Positions 23,844 through 29,237 of a DNA stretch of 29,237 bases are shown here, piece by piece. This stretch comes from REEB509 sp049314555. Its GTDB lineage: Bacteria; Pseudomonadota; Alphaproteobacteria; Caulobacterales; Aquidulcibacteraceae. Both the position numbers and the translations under genes were made by a program. Location: contig JBMOEW010000036.1 in the NCBI GenBank assembly GCA_049314555.1, positions 1 through 29,237 of the forward strand, in the 5' to 3' direction. Numbering within the stretch: the first letter of the stretch is position 1; each line of letters opens with the position of its first letter. The notes below the pieces were generated by a model. That model did no database searches, was not told the origin of the DNA, and saw only the letters and a program-made list of their open reading frames with translations.

Positions 23844-24248
23844 ATGGCATCCATTCTTGCACACATCACCATCAAGCCGGGCAAAGAACGTGCTTTCGAA
23901 GATATCATCAGACCACTGTTCACCCGCTCCCATGCGGAGGAAAAGGCCCTGAAGCGCTATGAGTATTGGCGCGGCCAAGAGCCGGGGCACTATTACACAC
24001 TGCTCGCCTTCGACGACTACAACGGCTTCCTCATCCACCAATCGAGCCCCCACCACGAAGACGCGGTCCCCGCCCTCTCGGACGTCATCGCCGATATTCG
24101 CTTGGAATGGCTAGACCCCATCCAAGGCGCGTCGCCACTGCCACCCACCGCGCCGCAACCGGTCAGCGACAGCGCCCCAGACCTTGCCAAAAAATATGCA
24201 GCCATGATCCCGGTTGCGATGGCTGGCTGGTGGACGGACCTTCGCTAA
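23844..24248 (+). CDS. ABM/dimeric alpha-beta barrel domain protein
   Basis: This 134-residue protein starts MASILAHITIKPGKERAFEDIIRPLF, typical of antibiotic-biosynthesis-monooxygenase or YgiN-like domains. It continues with EYWRGQEPGHYYTLLAFDDYNGFLIHQSSPHHED, where conserved His/Tyr residues of such barrels lie. The C-terminal 40 residues are Pro/Ala-rich. Family members include cofactor-free quinol monooxygenases and many of unknown role. It is separated from the Rieske gene by 93 bp and overlaps the convergent second Rieske stop by four bases. Activity is not established. Confidence 0.68.
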   Translation: MASILAHITIKPGKERAFEDIIRPLFTRSHAEEKALKRYEYWRGQEPGHYYTLLAFDDYNGFLIHQSSPHHEDAVPALSDVIADIRLEWLDPIQGASPLPPTAPQPVSDSAPDLAKKYAAMIPVAMAGWWTDLR

Positions 24249-25600
24249 CTCGTCCGCACACCCCGTTCACCGGCGATCCAACGGTTCAGATTTTCATGGA
24301 AATATCTGACCCGTCGCTCCTGCCAGGCCATGTAGTCGCCCTTGTAGCCGCGCGACCGCAAGCCCTTTTGCTGCGCGGCCCAGATTGACACGTCCTGGTC
24401 GATCCCCGGCCCACAAGAAACCTCGCCAAACTTGCCGCGCTGCTGCGGCGCCGGCGTAGCAATCGAAACCCAATCATTCATCGTGTGGGAGAAATAACGG
24501 TCCTGCCCCTTTGGAAACCAAGTCAGATACCAAAAGTCAAAGATGCACTTCTCCGGATCGTCCGGATGCGGATTGGCGCGCAGGAAAATACATCCATCCG
24601 GCTTCATGCTGAACGACACATTCGGGAACATCGTATAGTGATAATGATCCGTCAACTGATCGTCGTTGAAGTTCTCGAAGTCATAGCCCTTCTGCGCGCC
24701 AAGCGCTCGCTTTTGCCTCTGTAAAGCCTCGCGCATCGAATGCACTCTGCCCCGGAAGCTCTGGGGATCGAAGTCCCATAGCTCCAGCTCCATCTTCATG
24801 GCCTCAAGCACTTGATCTTCGCTGCCTTGCAGGCTGGATGAGGGCCGGCACCCCGGCATCAACATCCGCGCATGGCCTTCAGGAAAGAGATCGAACTGGC
24901 ACTCCGAATAGTGCTGCTCCATCGTCCACTTGGTTTGTGGGTGCACAAACCGAAGATGGTAGCTTTCGTTGAAATTGTCCTGCACGCACTTCCAATTGAA
25001 GTCACCGTCCATGGTAACCCAGTGCGTCCGCCGCATCTCATGCAGCCTGTAGCACTCCAAGTCCGCCTTCATCGGGCCAAGAAACGTCGCAAGCGGCATG
25101 CAGGCTGGATCCATATTGTACCAGATCAAGCCTGCCCACTCCGTGCACGGAATTTCATTCAGGGTCACCTTGCCACAGGGGTTGCCTTGCGGAAAATCCT
25201 CCACATCCGGGACACTCAACAGCGACCCGTTCAACCCATATCGCCAGCCATGGTATGCGCAGGTGAAAGCTTTGGAAGCGGCCCCTCGCTCGGGCTCTAC
25301 AAGTTGCATCCCCCGGTGCGGACACACGTTGTAAAACGCCTTGACGCCGCCATCAGCCTGACGAACGCACAAGATGCTCTCGCGCCCGATCTCGCACGTC
25401 AAATGATCGCCCGCGTTCGGAATTTCGGTAGACAGTCCAGCGATCTGCCAAACCTTGGTCCAAACCGCCTCCCACTCCCGCGCCATAAATTCGCGCGTCC
25501 AATAGCGATCACCCAGGATCGGAGCATTCCCCAATGCCGGCTCAGGCCACTTGCTCGTATCAATGCCGCGACGTCGAAGCGGAGTGTTTCCTTCAGCCAT
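24245..25600 (-). CDS. Rieske non-haem iron oxygenase, alpha subunit (second)
   Basis: This 451-residue oxygenase has Cys93-His95 (CPHRG) and Cys114-His117 (CAYHGW) for the Rieske cluster, and DNFNESYHLRFVHP for the iron, with Glu212, His215 and His220. The Glu again occupies the bridging site. The protein is only distantly similar to the first copy. The start at 25600 has AAGGAG seven bases upstream and is preferred to an in-frame codon at 25636. It is followed upstream by an SDR on the same strand (38 bp past the frame start). No beta subunit is seen. Confidence 0.9.
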   Translation of the reverse strand: MAEGNTPLRRRGIDTSKWPEPALGNAPILGDRYWTREFMAREWEAVWTKVWQIAGLSTEIPNAGDHLTCEIGRESILCVRQADGGVKAFYNVCPHRGMQLVEPERGAASKAFTCAYHGWRYGLNGSLLSVPDVEDFPQGNPCGKVTLNEIPCTEWAGLIWYNMDPACMPLATFLGPMKADLECYRLHEMRRTHWVTMDGDFNWKCVQDNFNESYHLRFVHPQTKWTMEQHYSECQFDLFPEGHARMLMPGCRPSSSLQGSEDQVLEAMKMELELWDFDPQSFRGRVHSMREALQRQKRALGAQKGYDFENFNDDQLTDHYHYTMFPNVSFSMKPDGCIFLRANPHPDDPEKCIFDFWYLTWFPKGQDRYFSHTMNDWVSIATPAPQQRGKFGEVSCGPGIDQDVSIWAAQQKGLRSRGYKGDYMAWQERRVRYFHENLNRWIAGERGVRTS

Positions 25601-25674
25601 GGACAGCTCCTTCAAATCGTTCTTTGCACAAACCAAACAGGTCGGGCGTGAGCCCTAATCACAAAGCCCTTGGA

Positions 25675-26484
25675 TCAAGCCTTGGCCTGCAGCTTTGCCA
25701 TAGCTTTACCAATGGCGGCTTGAACTTCGCCCGGATTAGGATTGCGCCGAAGCGTCAGCCCGCCGTTGATCTGCAACAATTGCCCGGTCAAAAAGCTCTC
25801 CTCGCACGCCAGCCAAACCGCGGCGTTGGCGATATCTTCGCTGGTCCCGATCCGGCCAAGCGGATACTCCCGCTTGAAGGCGTCCTCCAGGCCGGGCGCC
25901 TGCATGGCTGCTTCGGTCATCGGCGTTGCCGTCAACCCCGGGGCAATCGAGTTGACCTTAACCCCTTTGCCTCCGAACTCATTGGCAAAGCAGCGCACCA
26001 GTGCATCCGCGCCAGCCTTTGTGCCAATGTAAGCCGCATGGTTTTCCAACAGCGCCGTCGCCGAAGCGGTACTGATTTGAATGATCGAGCCGCCACCCCG
26101 CTCCGCCATCGCCGCCGCAAAAACCTGCAGGAAGAAGTACGGCCCCTTGAATTGCAGCGCCATCATCTGGTCGAGCTGTTCTTCCGTGGTGTCCAACAGC
26201 GGGGCCATCAGACCCCATCCGGTGCAGTTCACCGCGATATCACACCCCCCTAAGGTGCTGATGGCCTTCTCCGCGAGCGCGGCCACCTCCCCTTTTTGCG
26301 TGATGTCGCACAGCGCATAGGCACCCCCAAGCTCTTCCGCGAGCGCCTTGAGTGGCTCCTCCTTGCGACCCCCGACCACCACCTTCGCGCCATGGGCGTG
26401 GAACGTGCGGGCCATCACCTGGCCCATATTGTCCCGACCCGCAGCCCCCAACACCACCGCGACTTTACCGGCCAATCGTCCCAT
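25675..26484 (-). CDS. Short-chain dehydrogenase/reductase, atypical glycine motif
   Basis: This 269-residue SDR has a changed cofactor motif, GAAGRDNMG (13-21), and NCTG (86-89) in place of NNAG. It keeps Ser138/141 and YxxxK with Tyr152 and Lys156. Arg40 after the second strand (VVVGGRKEE) favours NADP(H). A GGAGAG lies about seven bases before ATG 26484. It is upstream of the second Rieske gene on the same strand, so the pair may be transcribed together. It is the last island gene before the tRNA fragment; the substrate is unknown. Confidence 0.87.
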   Translation of the reverse strand: MGRLAGKVAVVLGAAGRDNMGQVMARTFHAHGAKVVVGGRKEEPLKALAEELGGAYALCDITQKGEVAALAEKAISTLGGCDIAVNCTGWGLMAPLLDTTEEQLDQMMALQFKGPYFFLQVFAAAMAERGGGSIIQISTASATALLENHAAYIGTKAGADALVRCFANEFGGKGVKVNSIAPGLTATPMTEAAMQAPGLEDAFKREYPLGRIGTSEDIANAAVWLACEESFLTGQLLQINGGLTLRRNPNPGEVQAAIGKAMAKLQAKA

Positions 26485-26730
26485 CGCGTCACTCTCCGTC
26501 GTCTACATTTGATCTATTTTTCTTCACACCTGCAGAATATCGCATCGCGACGCTTCGTCCAGCGGGAACTCAAACTCACACCCAACAGCCCGACACCGCT
26601 CACGAGAAACGCAAAGCCCTGCGCCATCGAATTGCAGATGCAGGAATTCAGCCTGAGGCGCAGGGGTGGCCTTCAGAACCTGAAGGGAGAAAGTTAAGGC
26701 GAAGAGAATGGCCGGCGCGGCCATCGATCA
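26485..26730. other. Non-coding 246-bp stretch before the tRNA fragment, with hairpins
   Basis: No convincing gene is present. A hairpin CCTTCAG-AAC-CTGAAGG occupies 26670-26686. A second, ATGGCC-GGCGC-GGCCAT at 26708-26724, lies just past the tRNA 3' end on the minus strand and is followed by a T-containing stretch, as expected for a tRNA terminator. The open frame from 26352 into the tRNA is a false protein. Confidence 0.6.
26708..26724 (-). terminator. Candidate terminator downstream of tRNA fragment
   Basis: ATGGCC-GGCGC-GGCCAT forms a 6-bp stem with a 5-base loop seven bases past the tRNA CCA on the minus strand, followed by TCTCTT. It fits a weak rho-independent terminator of the original tRNA gene. 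Confidence 0.45.
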
Positions 26731-26780
26731 TGGAGCGGGCGAGGGGAATTGAACCCCTGACATTCAGCTTGAGAAGCTGA
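26731..26780 (-). tRNA. 3' fragment of a tRNA gene (Gly-like acceptor), attachment-site remnant
   Basis: Read on the minus strand, 26780 to 26731 gives an anticodon stem-loop (TCAGC-TTCTCAA-GCTGA), a short variable loop, a T-arm AGGGG-TTCAATT-CCCCT, the acceptor strand CGCCCGC, discriminator T and encoded CCA. The D-arm and 5' acceptor strand are absent: right of 26780 the sequence is AT-rich and unrelated. The acceptor CGCCCGC-T is typical of tRNA-Gly. The loop would read CTC, formally Glu, whereas Gly(CCC) has CCC, so the identity is ambiguous or the loop has changed. A tRNA 3' end next to an integrase gene is the usual mark of an attachment junction. The intact tRNA should be at the far end of the element, outside the window. 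Confidence 0.85.
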
Positions 26781-26966
26781 AAAAAGCGCGTTTATGTAAG
26801 TTTCGATGTGAGCAGATGCGGTCACGGCACTTGCAGTAAGATCAATAAAAGCAAATATATAACAGATATACGAAGAATTTTGGCGCCGATGTGGGCGGAT
26901 GGCAGCAGCAGAAATCTGTGCCCCAATTCCACCCCAGTTTCGGGGTTGCGCTCACATTCAGCTTGA
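26760..26966 (+). repeat. 13-bp direct repeat ACATTCAGCTTGA (26760-26772 and 26954-26966)
   Basis: The same 13 bases occur in the tRNA anticodon-arm fragment and 194 bp to the right, 18 bp before the probable integrase start. It may be an internal att-like or integrase-arm site, or the trace of an earlier insertion. Only the direct sequence match is observed. Confidence 0.6.
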
Positions 26967-26984
26967 ATAGAGTTGATAGTCGCC
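26781..26984. other. AT-rich element-end leader before the integrase
   Basis: These 204 bp hold no gene. The part at about 26835-26880 is clearly AT-richer than the neighbours, and the 13-bp att-like repeat is near its right end. It probably contains the integrase promoter and recombination sites. No exact -35/-10 could be defined. Confidence 0.5.
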
Positions 26985-28244
26985 GTGTTGACCGACGCAA
27001 GATTGCGCGCCCTCATCGCCGTCACGCCAGATCGTCGTATCGAGCTGCCCGACGGCTCTATCAAGGGGCTGATCTTGCGGGCCGGCCCGCGCGCAAAGCC
27101 CACCTGGACGCTCCGCTATGCCGTCGCAGGCGCGGGCGGCGTGACGGCGCGGGGCAAGGAACTGGACGGGCGCAAGTTTTTCCGCATCAGCCTCGGGACA
27201 TATCCGACCGTTTCGCTCAAGGAGGCCCGGGCCAAGGCGAGCGCTTTCCTCGCGAAGGCTGCGCGCGGCGAAGACCCCCTCGCGCAGATCGAAGACATCG
27301 CGACAACACAGAAGGACAGCGTCTGCGAGCTCGCGAGCGCATTCCTGGATCTTCACGTACGCGGCCGACTTCGCAGCGCCAAAAACACCGAATGGGTCAT
27401 GCGAGAGTATGTGCTTCCACGCCTCGGGCAAGTTCGCGCCGACAAGCTCAAACGCACCGACATTGTCGCCCTGCTCAACGACCTTGCACGACACGCAACG
27501 CCTACGGCTGCCATCGAGACCCGCAAATGGCTGTCCTCTCTCTTCTCCTGGTCGCTCGAAAAGGGAAGGATCGCAACCAATCCGCTTCTCGGCGTTCGTG
27601 CGCCGGTCAAAAGCAAACAGCGCGAACGCGTCCTCTCGCTGGATGAGGCGAGGGCTGTTTGGCGCGCGGCGTGCGCTGAGGGCTACCCCTCCGGAACATT
27701 GGTGTGCCTTCTCATGCTCACAAGCGCGCGTTTGCGCGAGATCGCGAATGCGCGCCTTGCGTGGCTTGATCGGAGCCAAGCCTGCCTAGACATCCCGGGC
27801 GAAGCCTACAAAACCGGGGACGCCACCATTGTCCCCTTGATCCCCGAGGCGATGGCCTTGATTGAGGCCATGCCACAATCGGTCGCTGGCGACTATCTGC
27901 TGTCATCCGACGGCGAACGACGACCGCTCTATACGGTGACGCCAAACGCGTTGCTCCGTATTCGAGCGTCAGCGGACGCGCTGCTCGGCCGGAGCCTCTC
28001 GCACTGGACACTTCATGATTTGAGGCGAACGGTGGCGACCCACATGGCGCGCCTTGGGGTGGACGACATCGTTGTGGAGCGCGTGCTTGGCCACCGGATC
28101 GGCGGCGTGAAGGCAGTCCATAATCGATACCGCTATTTGGAGGAGAAGCGCGCCGCCTTGACGCTGTGGGCAAGAGAACTCCTTGGCGAGGCAGCCTCGG
28201 ATGAGTGCCATCACCGCTCTCACGCGGTCACGGGTGCACTTTGA
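26985..28244 (+). CDS. P4-type tyrosine recombinase/integrase, possible active-site Tyr-to-His change
   Basis: The protein (about 419 residues from GTG 26985; TTG 26973 is the longer alternative) has the DUF4102-like N-terminal part LTDARLRALIAVTPDRRIELPDG. The catalytic domain shows TSARLREIANARL (Arg), LHDLRRTVATHM (His and Arg) and VLGHRIGG (His). Ten or so residues after LGH, where P4-type integrases have Tyr (as in YNR or YDR), this protein reads AVHNRYRYLEEKR: His379 (codon CAT at 28119-28121), with Tyr382 and Tyr384 nearby. It may be inactive, or a neighbouring Tyr may serve. The weak start and nearby tRNA fragment are consistent with an element-end integrase. Its 3' end overlaps the toxin by 17 bp. 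Confidence 0.87.
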   Translation: MLTDARLRALIAVTPDRRIELPDGSIKGLILRAGPRAKPTWTLRYAVAGAGGVTARGKELDGRKFFRISLGTYPTVSLKEARAKASAFLAKAARGEDPLAQIEDIATTQKDSVCELASAFLDLHVRGRLRSAKNTEWVMREYVLPRLGQVRADKLKRTDIVALLNDLARHATPTAAIETRKWLSSLFSWSLEKGRIATNPLLGVRAPVKSKQRERVLSLDEARAVWRAACAEGYPSGTLVCLLMLTSARLREIANARLAWLDRSQACLDIPGEAYKTGDATIVPLIPEAMALIEAMPQSVAGDYLLSSDGERRPLYTVTPNALLRIRASADALLGRSLSHWTLHDLRRTVATHMARLGVDDIVVERVLGHRIGGVKAVHNRYRYLEEKRAALTLWARELLGEAASDECHHRSHAVTGAL

Positions 28245-28641
28245 TCCCGAGCGTTGGTGCTGCGGACGCCATCTTCAGATCGAAAGTGAAAAGCGCCCGA
28301 CCCGCTCGTTGACAGATGGCAAGATGCAAGGCGTCCGGTGCGCGCAAGCCAAGCTCCAGGCGCCGCACCAAGGCGATCGCAAGGGCAATGTCGGAAGGCT
28401 CGGCATCTATCCAGTGCGCGCCGCGCGCCGTCCAAAGATCAAAGTCTGCAAAGAGCTGGTGCACTTGCCCCTCGGAAAGTTCCCCAACGCGATTGCGTCG
28501 CGAGATCGCGGCGCTGAACTCGGCCGCAGCGAAGTTGCTGACCATGACCACCTGACCCGCAACGCCGGCGCGCGCGATGGGTGTTGCAGCCTCCTGGATG
28601 AACAAGGTCACCAGAACGCTTGTGTCGAGATACAGGCTCAA
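28228..28641 (-). CDS. vapC: PIN-domain toxin (VapC-like ribonuclease)
   Basis: This 137-residue PIN protein has the acidic residues Asp6 (LYLDTS), Glu41 (AAAEF), Asp103 (LRAPDALHLA) and Asp121 (LFTFDLKM), which form the metal-dependent nuclease site. VapC toxins cut tRNA or rRNA and are held inactive by a bound antitoxin. The start overlaps the antitoxin stop by ATGA, and the 3' end overlaps the convergent integrase by 17 bp. The pair is typical cargo of an integrated element. Confidence 0.9.
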   Translation of the reverse strand: MSLYLDTSVLVTLFIQEAATPIARAGVAGQVVMVSNFAAAEFSAAISRRNRVGELSEGQVHQLFADFDLWTARGAHWIDAEPSDIALAIALVRRLELGLRAPDALHLAICQRAGRALFTFDLKMASAAPTLGIKVHP

Positions 28642-28892
28642 TGAGCGTCCTCGTCACGCATGCCCGAAACCAATGCGCCTGCATCTTCTCGCAAAGGCTT
28701 AAGCGGCGTCACGCGTCGCGCATCGAGCCATGCCAAATCAGCCTCTGCAAGCGGGCTGGGCACAGGTCGCATCGGTCGAAGCTCCACGACCGGCGCGCCG
28801 TGCCGCGTGATGATTACGCCCTCGCCCCTAAGCGCGCGATCAATGAGCTCGGAAAGATTGTTTTTGGCATCGGCGACGCTGTATGTGCTCAT
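28638..28892 (-). CDS. Phd/YefM-family antitoxin
   Basis: This 84-residue protein starts MSTYSVADAKNNLSELIDRALRGEGVIITRHG, the Phd/YefM N-terminal DNA-binding pattern, and ends in a charged toxin-binding tail. The start at 28892 is chosen over an in-frame start at 28964, which lacks homology. It lies directly upstream of the VapC-like toxin with an ATGA overlap. Such antitoxins repress their own operon. A TATATT lies just before the start but no good -35 was found. Confidence 0.87.
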   Translation of the reverse strand: MSTYSVADAKNNLSELIDRALRGEGVIITRHGAPVVELRPMRPVPSPLAEADLAWLDARRVTPLKPLREDAGALVSGMRDEDAH

Positions 28893-28960
28893 GGCGGGAA
28901 TATAGCCACGCGATAGCCAGAACGCCAGAGGTTTTGCGACGCGCCGAACTGGCCAGATTC

Positions 28961-29237
28961 TCAAAAGAGCTTCTGCTCTCGATCATCTTCCAATCCCGCC
29001 TTACGTCTTTGGCTTCGCCCAGCGCTTCGCTTCGGGACCGCCTTGTAATTCGGATCGCGGGCCGTCTTTGGATCGGCTTTTCGAAAATCCGGCGCTCCGT
29101 GTGCAGCTGCAGCGGCTGGCGCACTAGGGCCAGGCCGCCGCGAGAGAGCCCAGCGCCGCACCTCCTCGGCACAAAACAGGCAGATCTTGCCGCCCGGCTT
29201 GATCGGAACGGGAAACTGCCCCGTCTCGTCTCGTCGA
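28961..29237 (-). CDS. Partial small CxxC protein, N-terminus beyond right edge
   Basis: The frame is open from the right edge (first full codon at 29236) to TGA at 28961-28963. A GTG start at 29161 is possible but the ETGQFPVPIKPGG-KICLFCAEEVRRW segment upstream of it looks coding. It shows one CxxC (CLFC), suggesting part of a zinc-binding or small DNA-associated domain. The last 60 residues are rich in Arg, Lys and Ala and probably disordered. I do not recognise the family. It is in the integrated element, upstream of the toxin-antitoxin pair. Confidence 0.55.
   Translation of the reverse strand, partial: RRDETGQFPVPIKPGGKICLFCAEEVRRWALSRRPGPSAPAAAAAHGAPDFRKADPKTARDPNYKAVPKRSAGRSQRRKAGLEDDREQKLF

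Larger units (their letters stand above)
26731..29237. mobile_element. End of a tRNA-targeted integrated element (continues beyond window)
   Basis: The left border is the tRNA 3' fragment. Inside it are a tyrosine-recombinase gene reading away from the tRNA, a PIN toxin and Phd-type antitoxin pair, and a partial CxxC protein. This gene set fits an integrative or genomic-island element. The catabolic island ends just outside the tRNA fragment, so it lies on the chromosomal side of this junction. Confidence 0.7.

Noticed and set aside
26352..26780. Open frame on the plus strand ending in ...ERARGIEPLTFSLRS
   Set aside because: Its C-terminus is the translation of the tRNA fragment read on the wrong strand, a known false-protein pattern, and the rest overlaps the SDR without homology.
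26731..26780. Intact tRNA gene
   Set aside because: The D-arm and 5' acceptor strand are missing right of 26780, so only a 3' fragment is present.
1..29237. CRISPR array
   Set aside because: No regularly spaced repeats with unique spacers were seen; the only long repeat is the in-frame TolC repeat.

Overview
The window is GC-rich, densely coded DNA, most likely from an alphaproteobacterium. The evidence for this is a sphingomonad/Caulobacterales-style TonB-dependent receptor, clusters of SnoaL_4/NTF2-like proteins interleaved with P450 and Rieske oxygenases, a TolC-family exporter and ATGA-type gene overlaps. The genus cannot be fixed from the sequence alone.

Layout. (1) 1-7.4 kb holds mixed metabolic genes: a TolC-family outer-membrane protein cut by the left edge, with an in-frame Ala/Pro-rich repeat; a DhlA-type (HLD-I) haloalkane dehalogenase overlapping a small hotdog-like protein; a gene-poor stretch at 2.86-3.23 kb; a TlpA-like thioredoxin; an EgtB-type sulfoxide synthase without egtD beside it; and a class III CoA-transferase divergent from an HMG-CoA-lyase-like enzyme. 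(2) 7.4-9.5 kb is a GH36 alpha-galactosidase. (3) 9.5-26.5 kb is a catabolic-looking island. It has five SnoaL_4 (LinA/scytalone-dehydratase-like) proteins, two P450s, two Rieske oxygenase alpha subunits, a KstD-like flavoprotein, an NmrA-like reductase, two SDRs, a two-domain EthD-like protein and an ABM-like protein. A TonB-dependent receptor probably serves uptake and a TetR-family protein probably serves control. (4) From 26.73 kb to the right edge is the end of an integrated element: a 50-bp tRNA 3' fragment, a tyrosine-recombinase gene, a Phd/VapC-type toxin-antitoxin pair and a partial CxxC protein.

How it may fit together. The island reads as import (TonB receptor), oxygenation (P450 and Rieske), desaturation and redox (KstD-like, SDR, NmrA) and lyase, dehydratase or isomerase steps (SnoaL_4, EthD, ABM) on a hydrophobic, possibly polycyclic or terpenoid/steroid-like compound. 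The substrate cannot be read from the sequence. Every SnoaL_4 protein keeps an Asp and a His exactly 45 residues apart plus a downstream Arg, matching the catalytic Asp, His and Arg of LinA as I recall it. No ferredoxin or reductase for the oxygenases lies in the window.

The most notable local oddities are the five-member SnoaL_4 set, the His at the expected catalytic Tyr position of the integrase, the tRNA fragment with a 13-bp copy of part of it near the integrase start, and the TolC N-terminal repeats.
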